This document shows, piece after piece, positions 24,552 through 33,481 of a DNA stretch of 64,000 nucleotides. Location: assembly GCA_009776955.1 (NCBI GenBank), contig WRMW01000003.1, positions 124,001 to 188,000 of the forward strand, in the 5' to 3' direction. The notes under the pieces are model-generated. The model was not told the DNA's origin. It did no database searches and worked only from the letters and a program-made list of their open reading frames with translations. Position 1 is the stretch's first letter, and every line of letters begins with the position of its first letter. This DNA is from Clostridiales bacterium. Its GTDB lineage: Bacteria > Bacillota > Clostridia > Peptostreptococcales > Anaerovoracaceae. A program made the position numbers and the translations under genes.

Positions 24552-24998
24552 TTAAGCCTCTCGCCTCAAATATACCATATCCACCAACTGAACGCCGTCC
24601 TCAAACATCGGATGGTCGTAATTGTCCGTAAAGAAATTCTCAACCCTGTGAGAAATCTCAAAACCGTTTTTCTGGTAAAACCGCAATGCCTTTGGCACGT
24701 CGCCCGTGCCAACAAGCATCGTTTTGTACTTGCCCTTGTAATGCAGAATTACGTGTTCCAAAAGCTTGCTTCCATACCCTTTGCCGTGCCACTGCTCATA
24801 CGTGGCTATGTTTTTTAGCTCGCACACATCGTCGCTCTCCTGCGTGACAACGCAGACGCTTTTCAAGCCGCCATCGTACAAGGCGAAAAGCTCGCCCCGT
24901 TCCAAATATCTTTCAATCATGGATTCCGATTCGTCAGCCAGCAAAAGTAGCTCCAAAAAATCCCTCTTACCGCTCTCAACGATTTTGACCTCAATCAC
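24552..24998 (-). CDS. GNAT family N-acetyltransferase
   Basis: The protein is about 148 residues from GTG 24998, chosen because it follows the upstream stop at 25018 and fits the start of the fold (IEVKIVESGKRDF). The acetyl-CoA site is EQWHGKGYGSKLLEHV, and the late strand-helix is PKALRFYQKNGFEISHRV. The substrate is unknown. Probably co-transcribed with the YoaP-like gene upstream. Confidence 0.88.
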   Translation of the reverse strand: MIEVKIVESGKRDFLELLLLADESESMIERYLERGELFALYDGGLKSVCVVTQESDDVCELKNIATYEQWHGKGYGSKLLEHVILHYKGKYKTMLVGTGDVPKALRFYQKNGFEISHRVENFFTDNYDHPMFEDGVQLVDMVYLRREA

Positions 24999-25017
24999 GC
25001 TTGCACCTCGATAGGAT

Positions 25018-25785
25018 TCATTCCCGTGCGGCCAGCCCTTTTTCACTCAACAGCTTCTCAAACTTTTTGTCGGACAGGATTTCATTAGTGACAAACTCGC
25101 CATCAAAAAACAGGCTGTATGACGTGAACGGGGCGGGCGCGTTTTGTGCTTCTTCAGCTGTCTCATATCGTATTGCCACAAAGGGAACGCCTTTTGATTT
25201 CGCCATATCTTCAATCATCGGCACATATTTTGCCGTGAACGGGCATTGATGGGCGTAGTACAAGACGAAGCCTTGCTTATTGATTTTCGGCGCTTTGGCA
25301 GATGCCTTGAACCTTGGCTTTGCAGCGTTTGCGTCAAATGGCAGATACATCAATTCATAATATGGCTCCGCCGTATCCGCAACCGCAAAGCCTTTGTGCT
25401 TCAAGTATTTGGGGTCGGACAGGAACGGCATTTTCTTCTTTGATGACAGGACGCAAAGCCCCTTTTTGCCCTTTTCCTTGCTGTCCTTTATACATTCTTC
25501 GAGAAGCAGGTTTGAGCTGCCCTGCCCCTTGAATTGCCCCGACACCCAAAAGCAGTCGATGAACATATAGCCTTCCGCTTCGATTGGGCACCACGCCTTT
25601 TCAGCCGGTATGTACTCGATAAAGCATTTGCCCCGCACATCGCCTTTTTTGAAAACAAGCCCATCGTCAAAACGTTCCGCAAGCCATGATTTTTTCGACG
25701 AAACTTGAATGTCCTTGTTGTTTGAAATAGCACAACAGATGTGCTCTTGCTCCAAATTGTCTTTTGTCACGGTTATGATGTTCAT
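25018..25785 (-). CDS. YoaP-like protein: GNAT domain plus thioredoxin-like domain
   Basis: The 255-residue protein has an N-terminal acetyltransferase region (YMFIDCFWVSGQFKGQGSSN, with the acetyl-CoA loop) and a C-terminal YoaP-like thioredoxin fold with a single active Cys in YYAHQCPFTAKYVPMIED. This two-domain layout is found in YoaP of Firmicutes, whose reaction is not established. ATG 25785 begins MNIITVTKDN. Confidence 0.82.
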   Translation of the reverse strand: MNIITVTKDNLEQEHICCAISNNKDIQVSSKKSWLAERFDDGLVFKKGDVRGKCFIEYIPAEKAWCPIEAEGYMFIDCFWVSGQFKGQGSSNLLLEECIKDSKEKGKKGLCVLSSKKKMPFLSDPKYLKHKGFAVADTAEPYYELMYLPFDANAAKPRFKASAKAPKINKQGFVLYYAHQCPFTAKYVPMIEDMAKSKGVPFVAIRYETAEEAQNAPAPFTSYSLFFDGEFVTNEILSDKKFEKLLSEKGLAARE

Positions 25786-25839
25786 TGATTTTCTCCTCGT
25801 ATCGCAGCCTGCATAATTCACAATATTTGTCGCGGTTTT

Positions 25840-26490
25840 CTATAAAGCATCATTATCGAGTTTCCCCATAAACAAATACAGCCCCAATACCATCGTAAAA
25901 CCGTTTGCTGCAATCAGATTGCTGAACCTCTGGAACAGGCCAAAATACTCCGGCGGTGCAACGCCTGTACCTATCGCTCCTGCAAACATAAGGGCCAAGG
26001 CTATCGTTGCATATATGGAGAGCGAGACAAACCGCTTTTTGCGATATCCGCCAATCATTATCAGGACAAGGGATATGATGGAAAGCACGACAACCGCCAC
26101 TGTTACGGCAGTGTGCATGGCATCCTGGAACATCGCTCCGCCAGTTCCGCTTTCGGACAGGGGAAATGCGGCATAGCCGACAACAGACACCCACCACATG
26201 GTCGCAAAAAGGTAAATCCCCAGCCGCAGCGCCTTGCTCCATTTGCCTTGAATGGCAACACAGACCATCATAATGCAAACAACGCCGCCCACGCCGTACA
26301 CGCTCGACAACTGATTCCAAAGGGTGAGCGACGGCGCATCCGCCGCCATCAAATCGCTGACCGCTTGGCTTCGCCAGTCATATCCCGGATAGGCGAGCGG
26401 GGCAAACACGACCGCCGCCGCATACGAGACAAAGCTCGCCACTCCGAGCAGCCCAAGCCAGTTTATCAAAGTCCTTTTAGGTTTCGCCAT
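25840..26490 (-). CDS. DUF998 membrane protein
   Basis: The 216-residue protein has about six membrane helices. The first is WLGLLGVASFVSYAAAVVF, followed by the typical DUF998 loop YPGYDWRSQAVSDLMA with the conserved Tyr-Asp-x-x-Ser-Q-x-x-S-D/E pattern. The function of the family is unknown. ATG 26490 (MAKPKRT) is chosen. Confidence 0.85.
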   Translation of the reverse strand: MAKPKRTLINWLGLLGVASFVSYAAAVVFAPLAYPGYDWRSQAVSDLMAADAPSLTLWNQLSSVYGVGGVVCIMMVCVAIQGKWSKALRLGIYLFATMWWVSVVGYAAFPLSESGTGGAMFQDAMHTAVTVAVVVLSIISLVLIMIGGYRKKRFVSLSIYATIALALMFAGAIGTGVAPPEYFGLFQRFSNLIAANGFTMVLGLYLFMGKLDNDAL

Positions 26491-26515
26491 AACAGCCCTC
26501 CACAACTATAAACAA

Positions 26516-27262
26516 TTATACAAACTCCCCTGCCATTTTGCTCATAAATCGCCCCAGTCTTATCGGGAACAAATATGCCATTCCGGTTTGCAATCGCTGT
26601 GCGAACGAGTGGCATATGACGAATCTTTTCTTGTGGATATTCTTGGCGATGCCAGTTCCTACTTTTTGCGGGTCAGCCTTGAATTCTTCCGGAACAGGCA
26701 ACGGCTTTGCCGATGCCGTCTTGGTAAGCGGCGGGTGTATGAGGTGGAATGTAATGCCTGTATTTTGATACTCGATATTCATACACTTGGCAAGCGACTT
26801 AAGAGCCCCCTTGCTCGACGCATATGCACTTATATTTGCGAACCCCATAACGCCGACGCCGGACGAGGTTAAAAAAATCCGCCCGCCAGATTGCTCTTTC
26901 ATGGTTGGCAGAACAGCTTTTGTCATGTTTATTGCACCGTGATAATTCACATCAAAAACGCTCCTGTAATCATTGTCCGAAGTATCTTCAAAGTTGGCAA
27001 ACTGGCATTTGCAAGCATTGTGTATCGCATAATCGATGCCGCCAAAAGCGGATAACGTGTTGTCTACACTTTGAACGACTGCTTGAGGATCGCTGACATC
27101 ACATTCAAACAGCGAGAGGGTATCTGTGTGTTTTCCCTTCAATTCATTCAAGTTATCCAATTTCAAATCAAGCACCGCAACCATATGTCCGTCTTTCAGA
27201 AACTGCGACACCATATGAAATCCGATCCCCTCATTGCCGCCAGTTAAAATTATTCTTGCCAT
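26516..27262 (-). CDS. SDR family oxidoreductase
   Basis: The 248-residue protein has a classical short-chain dehydrogenase layout: TGGNEGIGFHMVSQF for the cofactor, then HNACK instead of the usual NNAG, SSGVGVMGFANISAYASSKGALKSLAK with catalytic Ser, Tyr and Lys. Enzymes with this C-terminal region (RLGRFMSKMAG) resemble 3-ketosphinganine-reductase-like SDRs, but the substrate cannot be told. Confidence 0.88.
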   Translation of the reverse strand: MARIILTGGNEGIGFHMVSQFLKDGHMVAVLDLKLDNLNELKGKHTDTLSLFECDVSDPQAVVQSVDNTLSAFGGIDYAIHNACKCQFANFEDTSDNDYRSVFDVNYHGAINMTKAVLPTMKEQSGGRIFLTSSGVGVMGFANISAYASSKGALKSLAKCMNIEYQNTGITFHLIHPPLTKTASAKPLPVPEEFKADPQKVGTGIAKNIHKKRFVICHSFAQRLQTGMAYLFPIRLGRFMSKMAGEFV

Positions 27263-27387
27263 TTCATACCTCACCTATCATAAACAATGCAGGGTCAGCA
27301 TACCACGGATCCCGCCCATTACCCACCTGACCACTGGCATTTTAATCCCCTTTTAATGATTCCGCACCGACCCCCATTGGCATCATT

Positions 27388-27942
27388 CTACTTACGCAAT
27401 TTCAAGTCAATGCCTTTTTCATCGGCCGCCATCTGAAACAGACCGACAACAATTGCAGCCTTTTCCTTTGCGGAAATCTGCGGGTCCACTTCAACAGCCA
27501 CCTGCTCCATAACAGTTTTTATATCATGCAAATCCAAGAGATTGACTGCCAAACAATAAAACCCTTTACGCCGCCCATCATCATAGTATTCCAACAATTC
27601 CTCTAATATCTTCACTTTTTCATTCAGTTCAACTTTGTATGCGTCAATGCCGAGCTGTTTTGCTTTCTCTAAATCCCGCATACGGTTTTTATGTGAGACA
27701 AACGAGTCGGACGTTCCCGCACCGTCATATTTCTCGCAAGGATACTCCCCACATTCAAAGCAATACTCCATGCCTTTTCGTTGACAGCATGACAAAACCC
27801 CGCATGCAGGGTGTACTTCCGAAAAACCCTCGCCGGCACAGCCAGGACATCTCGATGTCCCTTCCGTATAATAACGTGGGCATAGGCCGCAGTTGAGGCC
27901 ACAGGCCGCAAACAATGGGTAACTCCTTGTTTTGTACTCCAT
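27388..27942 (-). CDS. DUF3795 Cys-rich protein
   Basis: The 184-residue protein carries an N-terminal Cys cluster, AACGLNCGLCPRYYTEG then CPGCAGEG, CGVLSCCQ and YCFECGEYPCEKY, typical of DUF3795 proteins, presumably a metal or Fe-S site. The C-terminal half is helical. The function is unknown. ATG 27942 (MEYKTRS) is chosen. Confidence 0.82.
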   Translation of the reverse strand: MEYKTRSYPLFAACGLNCGLCPRYYTEGTSRCPGCAGEGFSEVHPACGVLSCCQRKGMEYCFECGEYPCEKYDGAGTSDSFVSHKNRMRDLEKAKQLGIDAYKVELNEKVKILEELLEYYDDGRRKGFYCLAVNLLDLHDIKTVMEQVAVEVDPQISAKEKAAIVVGLFQMAADEKGIDLKLRK

Positions 27943-28141
27943 AGACTTTATCCTCACACATGTTGCTTGCTATAAGCAATGCACTCCGTATCGGCTATCC
28001 GCGTTCTCAATCGCTGGTGCAGAAAACAGCGGCACGACGCAAAATGACTATAGCACAGGCTTCCCTCCGGGGCAAACCTAACCATTTAAATCCAAGCGAA
28101 TCAGCGACAAAACGCTACCACGAAATTCTCAAAAATATAGG
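27943..28141. other. Intergenic region without a recognisable gene
   Basis: This spacer between the divergent DUF3795 and hicAB genes has a short plus-strand frame (27960-28145) without ribosome-binding site or recognisable family. I see no feature until the hicA promoter at 28142. Confidence 0.4.
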
Positions 28142-28170
28142 TTGACACATATTTAATTATATGCTATTAT
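28142..28170 (+). promoter_or_regulatory. hicAB promoter
   Basis: TTGACA (28142-28147), 17 bp, TATTAT (28165-28170) with TGC just before the -10 box. Confidence 0.8.
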
Positions 28171-28223
28171 ATCCCATATTATGCAATATAAGAAAGTTGC
28201 ATAATTGTTGGATAAGTGATATT

Positions 28224-28245
28224 ATGACACCATATACGGTGTCAT
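28224..28245. promoter_or_regulatory. Palindromic operator upstream of hicA
   Basis: ATGACACC and GGTGTCAT form a perfect 8-bp inverted repeat around ATATAC, 13 bp before the hicA start and downstream of the promoter. It is a likely HicB binding site. Confidence 0.78.
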
Positions 28246-28258
28246 CGAAAGGAAAGGC

Positions 28259-28570
28259 ATGACCCGTAAGCTAAACCGGCTGGCACGGTGTCGGAACAAT
28301 CCGAACGCTGTCAGTTTTGAAGAATTGAAGATGCTGCTTGAATCTTTTGGGTTCGAGGTGAAGAATTATTCAGGCGGCAGCCACTTTTCGGTTTCACATT
28401 CAAGGTATGATGTAATCAATGCCATGGAGCCAAATGCGATTCCGATGAAGAAGCCGCATATACTGCCGGTTTATGTAAGGCGAGCAATCAGATGGATCGA
28501 AAAAGTTATCGAGATGCAAGAGGGAGGCGAGGCTGCTAATGACAATGCGAGCAAAGACCAAATCGATTGA
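28259..28570 (+). CDS. hicA: HicA-like toxin
   Basis: The 103-residue protein has a HicA double-stranded RNA-binding fold: SFEELKMLLESFGFEVKNYSGGSHFSVSH, with the His in GGSH that is catalytic in HicA, and a later KPHILPVYVRRAI. It should act as an mRNase. AAGGAAAGG precedes the ATG, and the end overlaps hicB by 32 bp. Confidence 0.85.
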   Translation: MTRKLNRLARCRNNPNAVSFEELKMLLESFGFEVKNYSGGSHFSVSHSRYDVINAMEPNAIPMKKPHILPVYVRRAIRWIEKVIEMQEGGEAANDNASKDQID

Positions 28571-28931
28571 GGACTACATGGCGCTTGGCTACCCATTCAT
28601 CGTCGTGCCGTTCCACGAAGACGGGTTCGTTGGCTATAGGGCTTTTCTGCTCGATATCCCAGCGGTTGAATCTCTTGGGACAACGCCGGAAGAAGCCTTG
28701 CACGATCTCGATGAGGCAAAGAGGGAATGGCTGTCTTTTGCATTGAAAAAAGGCATTGCCATACCTGAACCGAACGTGGATTTCCCCGCAACGATGGCGT
28801 ATAGCGGCCGCGTCACGCTGCGCATATCGAAAACTCTGCACCGCCAAGCATCAGAAAGGGCGCATATGGACGGTATTTCACTAAACTCATACCTCAACGA
28901 AGCTATTCGGCGAGGAATAGAAAGGACTTGA
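28539..28931 (+). CDS. hicB: HicB-like antitoxin
   Basis: The 130-residue protein has the partially degraded RNase H fold of HicB (YMALGYPFIVVPFHEDG, PAVESLGTTPEEALHDLDEAKREWL) and a C-terminal ribbon-helix-helix for DNA binding (RVTLRISKTLHRQASERAHM, NSYLNEAIRRGI). It pairs with the upstream HicA and probably binds the palindrome at 28224-28245. Confidence 0.9.
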   Translation: MTMRAKTKSIEDYMALGYPFIVVPFHEDGFVGYRAFLLDIPAVESLGTTPEEALHDLDEAKREWLSFALKKGIAIPEPNVDFPATMAYSGRVTLRISKTLHRQASERAHMDGISLNSYLNEAIRRGIERT

Positions 28932-28934
28932 ACC

Positions 28935-29723
28935 ATGATAATGTTTTATTTTTCCGGAACTGGCAATTCCAAATACATTGCCGAGCTGTTTTGCACCACT
29001 ATGGGCGTTGCGTGCCACTCCATCGAGGAAGAGGTTGACTTTGGGCAGTTGATGGACACGGAGGATGTCATCGGGTTTTGCTATCCGGTCTATGGCTCGC
29101 GGGTGCCGAGGGTCATGCACGAATTTGCCAAGCGTCATATGGACTCGCTGAAAGGCAAGAAGCTGATATTATTCTGCACTCAGATGTGTTTTTCGGGCGA
29201 CGGGGCAAGGGCGTTCACCGACATATTCCCGCGTGGCTTCGCCCAGGTGATATATGCAGAGCATTTCCCTATGCCCAATAACGTATGCAACCTTTTGTTT
29301 CTGCATCTGGACGACGAAAAAAAGGTCGAGAAGTACTTGGCGCGGGCGCACAAGAGAATGCAGGCCGTCTGCGACGAGATACAGCGCGGCGTCGTGAAAA
29401 AACGTGGCTTCAACCTCTTTTCGCGTGCCTTTGGACTGACGCAGGGCATGTTCTTCCCAGCGTTTGAGAGGCGGGGGCTGAAAAGCGTCTGGGTTGACGA
29501 GGACTGCAATGCGTGCCTACTTTGCGTGACAAACTGCCCCATGAAAAACCTTGAAATCGTGAACGGAAAAGTGGTCGCCAAGGACAATTGCACCATGTGC
29601 TACCGTTGCATCAACAAATGCCCCCAAAAGGCGATTGCCGTGTACATAAACAAAAAAGTTAAGGCGCAATACAAGGGCGTGCAAGCGGGGCAAGGTGCCT
29701 TTTTTGCGGGAAACGATTGTTGA
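28935..29723 (+). CDS. EFR1 family ferrodoxin (flavodoxin-like plus 2x[4Fe-4S])
   Basis: The 262-residue protein starts with a flavodoxin-like FMN site, FYFSGTGNSKYIAE, and ends with two ferredoxin motifs, CNACLLCVTNCP and CTMCYRCINKCP. It is thought to serve electron transfer in anaerobes, common in Clostridia and Bacteroides. It begins 3 bp after hicB, but a functional link is doubtful. Its stop lies in the first of the 23-bp repeats. Confidence 0.9.
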   Translation: MIMFYFSGTGNSKYIAELFCTTMGVACHSIEEEVDFGQLMDTEDVIGFCYPVYGSRVPRVMHEFAKRHMDSLKGKKLILFCTQMCFSGDGARAFTDIFPRGFAQVIYAEHFPMPNNVCNLLFLHLDDEKKVEKYLARAHKRMQAVCDEIQRGVVKKRGFNLFSRAFGLTQGMFFPAFERRGLKSVWVDEDCNACLLCVTNCPMKNLEIVNGKVVAKDNCTMCYRCINKCPQKAIAVYINKKVKAQYKGVQAGQGAFFAGNDC

Positions 29724-29852
29724 TTTTCAACCACCATCATTGTCAATTTTCAACCCTTACAATTGTAGAAATTCAACCCATTTAATTGTTGATTTTCAAC
29801 CCATATCATTGTATAATTTCAACCAACAGTAATGTTGAATTTTAAACGATGA
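29716..29852. repeat. Six 23-bp tandem repeats with inverted GTTGA/TCAAC cores
   Basis: Units start at 29716, 29739, 29762, 29785, 29808 and 29832 (fifth is 24 bp, sixth partial). Each begins ATTGT (the sixth ATGT) and contains TCAACC or a variant; units 1 and 4 contain the palindrome GTTGATTTTCAAC. The array ends about 10 bp before the start of the DUF4143 ATPase, so it looks like a multi-site operator. Confidence 0.85.
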
Positions 29853-29862
29853 GGTGAGATTG

Positions 29863-31044
29863 ATGGCAATTATTGAACGAAAATTATCTGCGAAGCTGAA
29901 GGAGTATGCCGACACATTCCCAGTCGTCTATTTGACGGGTCCGCGACAAAGCGGAAAAAGCACTTTGCTCAAACACGTTTTTCAAGGTCACCACTATGTC
30001 AGCCTTGAGGAAAAAGACATCAGGGATTTTGCGATATCCGACCCCAGAGGATTTCTGTCAGGGTTCGGCAGCCCTGCGATAATAGACGAGGCCCAGTATG
30101 CGCCCGACCTGTTCTCCTATATCCAGTCCTTGGTCGATGGGGAGGACAGAGCAGGGATGTTTGTCCTGTCGGGGTCTCAGAATTTCCTGATGATGAAAAG
30201 CATCTCGCAGTCATTGGCAGGGCGGGTCGGCATATTGTCGCTGCTTCCTTTTTCGGACATGGAAATAGCATCGACAGGGAAACCCACAACCGACACAAAC
30301 GACTGGCTATTTTCCGGGCACTACCCGCGAATGGTGGTTCGGGGCATAAAGCCTACAGACTTTTATCCAAACTATATCAAGACATATGTGGAAAGGGATG
30401 TGCGAGAGGAGACGGGTGTTCAGAATATTGAAAAGTTCACCAAGTTTATGAGGCTGTGCGCAGCAAGCGTCGGCAGCCCTGTCAATCTCTCGTCTATTGG
30501 CAACGCGATAGGCACGGACTCGCGAACGATTTCTTCGTGGCTAAATATTTTGGAAGAGAGCTATATCGCATTCAGGCTCAAGGCGTATACGAAAAAGCCC
30601 GCCCTGCGATTTTCAAAGGTGCCGAAACTTTACTTCTACGACACCGGCCTGCTTTGCAGCCTGCTCGGCATCAAGGCTACCGACGCCCTGAACCTCTACG
30701 ACAAGCGCGGGCAGATCTTTGAAAACGCGGTAATCACCGAGTACTACAAAACCGCCTACAACAGGGGCTGGTTTCCGTCGGACAACACTTATTTTTGGCG
30801 GGATTCGAGCAAGCGCGAAAAAGAGGTTGACTTCATCATTGAGAATGGCGACAGGCTCGACCTGTACGAAATCAAATCTTCGCAGACGATAAAAGAGAGG
30901 TCTGCGGACAACCTGCGTTTGTTCGAGAAAAATTCAGGTCTTGCGGATTGCATCAAAACGGTCATCCACGACGGCCCGCACAATATGATCATAAACGGGA
31001 CGGCATTTGTAAACAGACGCGGCATATGGGATGATTATTGTTGA
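29863..31044 (+). CDS. AAA-type ATPase with DUF4143 domain
   Basis: The 393-residue protein has an N-terminal AAA_14 domain (Walker A TGPRQSGKST, Walker B AIIDEAQYAP, arginine region GSQNFLMM) and a C-terminal DUF4143 domain with a nuclease-like fold (YFYDTGLLCSLLG, FENAVITEYYK, EVDFIIENGDRLDLYEIKSS). These genes are frequent, multi-copy accessory genes of anaerobes with unproven function. ATG 29863 follows GAGGTGA. The repeat array upstream is likely its regulator. Confidence 0.92.
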   Translation: MAIIERKLSAKLKEYADTFPVVYLTGPRQSGKSTLLKHVFQGHHYVSLEEKDIRDFAISDPRGFLSGFGSPAIIDEAQYAPDLFSYIQSLVDGEDRAGMFVLSGSQNFLMMKSISQSLAGRVGILSLLPFSDMEIASTGKPTTDTNDWLFSGHYPRMVVRGIKPTDFYPNYIKTYVERDVREETGVQNIEKFTKFMRLCAASVGSPVNLSSIGNAIGTDSRTISSWLNILEESYIAFRLKAYTKKPALRFSKVPKLYFYDTGLLCSLLGIKATDALNLYDKRGQIFENAVITEYYKTAYNRGWFPSDNTYFWRDSSKREKEVDFIIENGDRLDLYEIKSSQTIKERSADNLRLFEKNSGLADCIKTVIHDGPHNMIINGTAFVNRRGIWDDYC

Positions 31045-31120
31045 GGAAACGTGAAATGATAGCGGTCGGTGCAATCTGGGAGGCCATCAGCAGGCACCGA
31101 AAAGGTGTATGATTGTATGG

Positions 31121-31126
31121 TATAAT
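31121..31126 (+). promoter_or_regulatory. -10 box of the lipoprotein gene
   Basis: TATAAT preceded by ATGG; no clear -35 box. GGAGGG follows before ATG 31152. Confidence 0.5.
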
Positions 31127-31151
31127 TCATGCTTATGGAGGGTTTTCGCTT

Positions 31152-31493
31152 ATGAAAAAAATAGCTTTGGCATTGGCGTTCGTGCTGTTGGTCTGCATTC
31201 TTTCTGCGTGTGGGTCATCAGCAAACTACGAGAGCCTTAAAACGCTCGACAACGGCGCAAAGCTTGAATGGGGGGAGCGGACATATTCATTCTACAGCGC
31301 GAAACCAAACGCCGTTCAAATCGGAAAGCAGGTCGCGATAGTGGACGATGACCGCAAGCACAAGATTTTTGAAGTCGAAGGCTATAGCCATGAAGAATGG
31401 ATTGTCGAATACTATGACGTCATCATGTCCACGTACAGCCTCTACAAAGCCGATGGCGTGACAGATGTTCCGGCACCGTTTCAACAGCCATAA
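31152..31493 (+). CDS. Small lipoprotein
   Basis: The 113-residue protein starts with a lipoprotein signal (MKKIALALAFVLLVCILSAC), with Cys20 in the lipobox LSAC. The mature part of about 94 residues is soluble and rich in Tyr and Asp (GKQVAIVDDDRKHKIFEVEG). I do not recognise a family. It should be anchored to the outer face of the membrane. Confidence 0.75.
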   Translation: MKKIALALAFVLLVCILSACGSSANYESLKTLDNGAKLEWGERTYSFYSAKPNAVQIGKQVAIVDDDRKHKIFEVEGYSHEEWIVEYYDVIMSTYSLYKADGVTDVPAPFQQP

Positions 31494-31523
31494 AAATGTC
31501 TGAATAATGTGCAAGGAGGCAGA

Positions 31524-32141
31524 ATGGACAAGGCAATCCAAAACACCATGAGCGGTTTGCGGAACAACAATATGTCTGGCTATTTCGTGGCCGGCAAGTG
31601 CGAGTTGGCGGACTTGCTTCACACCCTTATACCGGATGGGGCCACCGTTGGTTGCGGGGATTCCGTAACTCTGGAGCAGATGGGCGTGTTTGAGTTTCTG
31701 CGAGAGGGAACATATGTTTTTTACGACAAACACAAGCCTGGCCTCACATCTGCGGAAAAACGTGCCCTTTACCTGAAAAACTTTTCGGCGGACACATTTA
31801 TCACAGGGGTGAATGCGGTGACGGAGGACGGCAAGATTTTCAATATCGATGGCAACGGAAGTCGCGTGGCCCCCATGATTTACGGGCCTGAGCAAGTCAT
31901 AATGGTGGTGGGGAAGAACAAGATCGTGGCGAATGTCGAGGCTGCCATCGAGCGGACGAGGCAGCTCGTAGCGCCCTTGGACGCCAAAAGGCTGAACAAG
32001 GATACGCCCTGCGCCGAGTTTGGCAAGTGCGTGGACTGCAACCACGAACAGCGCATCTGCAATAGCTTCGTCCTGATAACAGGCCAGTTTTCAAAGGACA
32101 GGATAAAGGTCATCATCGTTGACGAAGCGCTGGGGTATTAG
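31524..32141 (+). CDS. LUD domain (LutC/YkgG-like) protein
   Basis: The 205-residue protein is a stand-alone LUD domain: VGCGDSVTLEQMGVFEFLREG, FITGVNAVTEDGKIFNIDGNG, VAPMIYGPEQVIMVVGKNKIV and a Cys-rich segment CAEFGKCVDCNHEQRIC. LUD proteins take part in lactate utilisation in some bacteria; in Clostridia many stand alone with unknown role. It ends 12 bp from the convergent phoR end. Confidence 0.88.
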   Translation: MDKAIQNTMSGLRNNNMSGYFVAGKCELADLLHTLIPDGATVGCGDSVTLEQMGVFEFLREGTYVFYDKHKPGLTSAEKRALYLKNFSADTFITGVNAVTEDGKIFNIDGNGSRVAPMIYGPEQVIMVVGKNKIVANVEAAIERTRQLVAPLDAKRLNKDTPCAEFGKCVDCNHEQRICNSFVLITGQFSKDRIKVIIVDEALGY

Positions 32142-32152
32142 GCTCCCGCCTT

Positions 32153-33481
32153 TCACTCCGAAGGGAAGCGTATAATAAAGATGCTGCCTATGCCCACTTC
32201 GCTCTCCACGGAAAGCGTGGCGCCGAACAATGCGGCGATATGTTTGACTATGGCGAGCCCCAGGCCTGTGCCGCCCGCCTCGCGCGAGCGCGACTTGTCC
32301 ACGCGGTAGAAGCGCTCGAAGACGCGCGGGATGTCTTCCTCCAAGATGCCTATCCCTTCATCGCGTACGCTGACGCAGATGCGCCCGTCATCCTCTTTCA
32401 CTGCCTTGATGAAAACATGCTTGCCATCCCCCGAATACTTTATAGCATTTTCGGCCAGATTGAATATCAACTGTTTGAAGCGACCCTCATCCCCGCCGAT
32501 ATGCATTTCGTACTGGATCTCGAAGCGCAGCTCCACCCCATTGCTTTCGGCCAAAGGTCGGAGCGCTTCAAGGACATCCTCAACCGCCTGCTTGATGTCG
32601 ATGCTGCCGCCGGGCTCCATGGTGTCCCGGCCGCTCTCAATATCCGAAATGACAAGCGTATCGTCGATAAGACGCGCCAGCCGTGCCGCTTCGATAGATA
32701 TGATCTCAAGGAAGCGAGCCCGTGCCTCGGGATTCTCGCCCGCCCCGCCTTGCAATGTCTCGGCAAAGCCAGATATAGACGTAAGCGGCGTTTTTAGCTC
32801 GTGCGTCACATTTGCGACGAACTCCTTGCGGATGTTTTCTGCCTTCTTGTTCTTTTCGAGTGTATCGGCAAGCTGTTGCTCCATCTCCCTTATCGGACGG
32901 GTAAGCCTGCGCGTATAGAATGCGGCTATCACCACCGCGAGCACGACACCTATTGATATGGCAACCGCCGCAGCCGCCCGTGCATGCTCGGCGACTATCC
33001 TCGCCTTGTCCACCTCAATGGACAGACGCACGACCATCGTGTCCCCGACGGGAAGGTCTTGCAGAACAGCCGTATATATGAACTCACGGCCAAAGCTCTC
33101 GCTCACGCGGCGGGCGTGCCCCACCCCTCCCGCAAGCGCCTCAGCCACTTCCTCGCGATTTGAATGGTTGCGCATATGGATGTAGTTTTCGCCCGATGCC
33201 GAGTCCGCAAGCACCTCGCCGGAGCCGTCTATCAATGTGACCCTAAACCCCGTAAACTCCTCGCAACGCACAGCATATTCGTACAAAGCCGCCTCGGAAC
33301 CCGACACCGCCCCGTCCGCTATCTCGGCGCCTAGCAGCAGGCATATCCTCTGCATCTCCCGCCTTTTGTCCTCAAGCGTGTTCTCCACGATGATGCCTGC
33401 CGACACAGCAAACGCCACCGTCATGCTTGCCAGCACTATTATTATCGAATATATGAATATGCGCCTTCGCCAGAAGCTCAT
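32153..33481 (-). CDS. phoR: Phosphate sensor histidine kinase PhoR-like
   Basis: The 442-residue membrane kinase has two membrane helices (about 10-32 and 170-189) around an extracytoplasmic sensor, a HAMP-like linker, His227 in NVTHELKTPLTSI for autophosphorylation, and N, G1 and G2 boxes (NLAENAIKYSG, VRDEGIGILEED, GGTGLGLAIVKHI). Its start overlaps the phoB stop (ATGA). As the last gene of the pst-pho operon it should sense phosphate status through PstSCAB and PhoU. Confidence 0.92.
   Translation of the reverse strand: MSFWRRRIFIYSIIIVLASMTVAFAVSAGIIVENTLEDKRREMQRICLLLGAEIADGAVSGSEAALYEYAVRCEEFTGFRVTLIDGSGEVLADSASGENYIHMRNHSNREEVAEALAGGVGHARRVSESFGREFIYTAVLQDLPVGDTMVVRLSIEVDKARIVAEHARAAAAVAISIGVVLAVVIAAFYTRRLTRPIREMEQQLADTLEKNKKAENIRKEFVANVTHELKTPLTSISGFAETLQGGAGENPEARARFLEIISIEAARLARLIDDTLVISDIESGRDTMEPGGSIDIKQAVEDVLEALRPLAESNGVELRFEIQYEMHIGGDEGRFKQLIFNLAENAIKYSGDGKHVFIKAVKEDDGRICVSVRDEGIGILEEDIPRVFERFYRVDKSRSREAGGTGLGLAIVKHIAALFGATLSVESEVGIGSIFIIRFPSE

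Noticed and set aside
27960-28145. 61-codon plus-strand frame
   Set aside because: No ribosome-binding site, no recognisable family, atypical composition.
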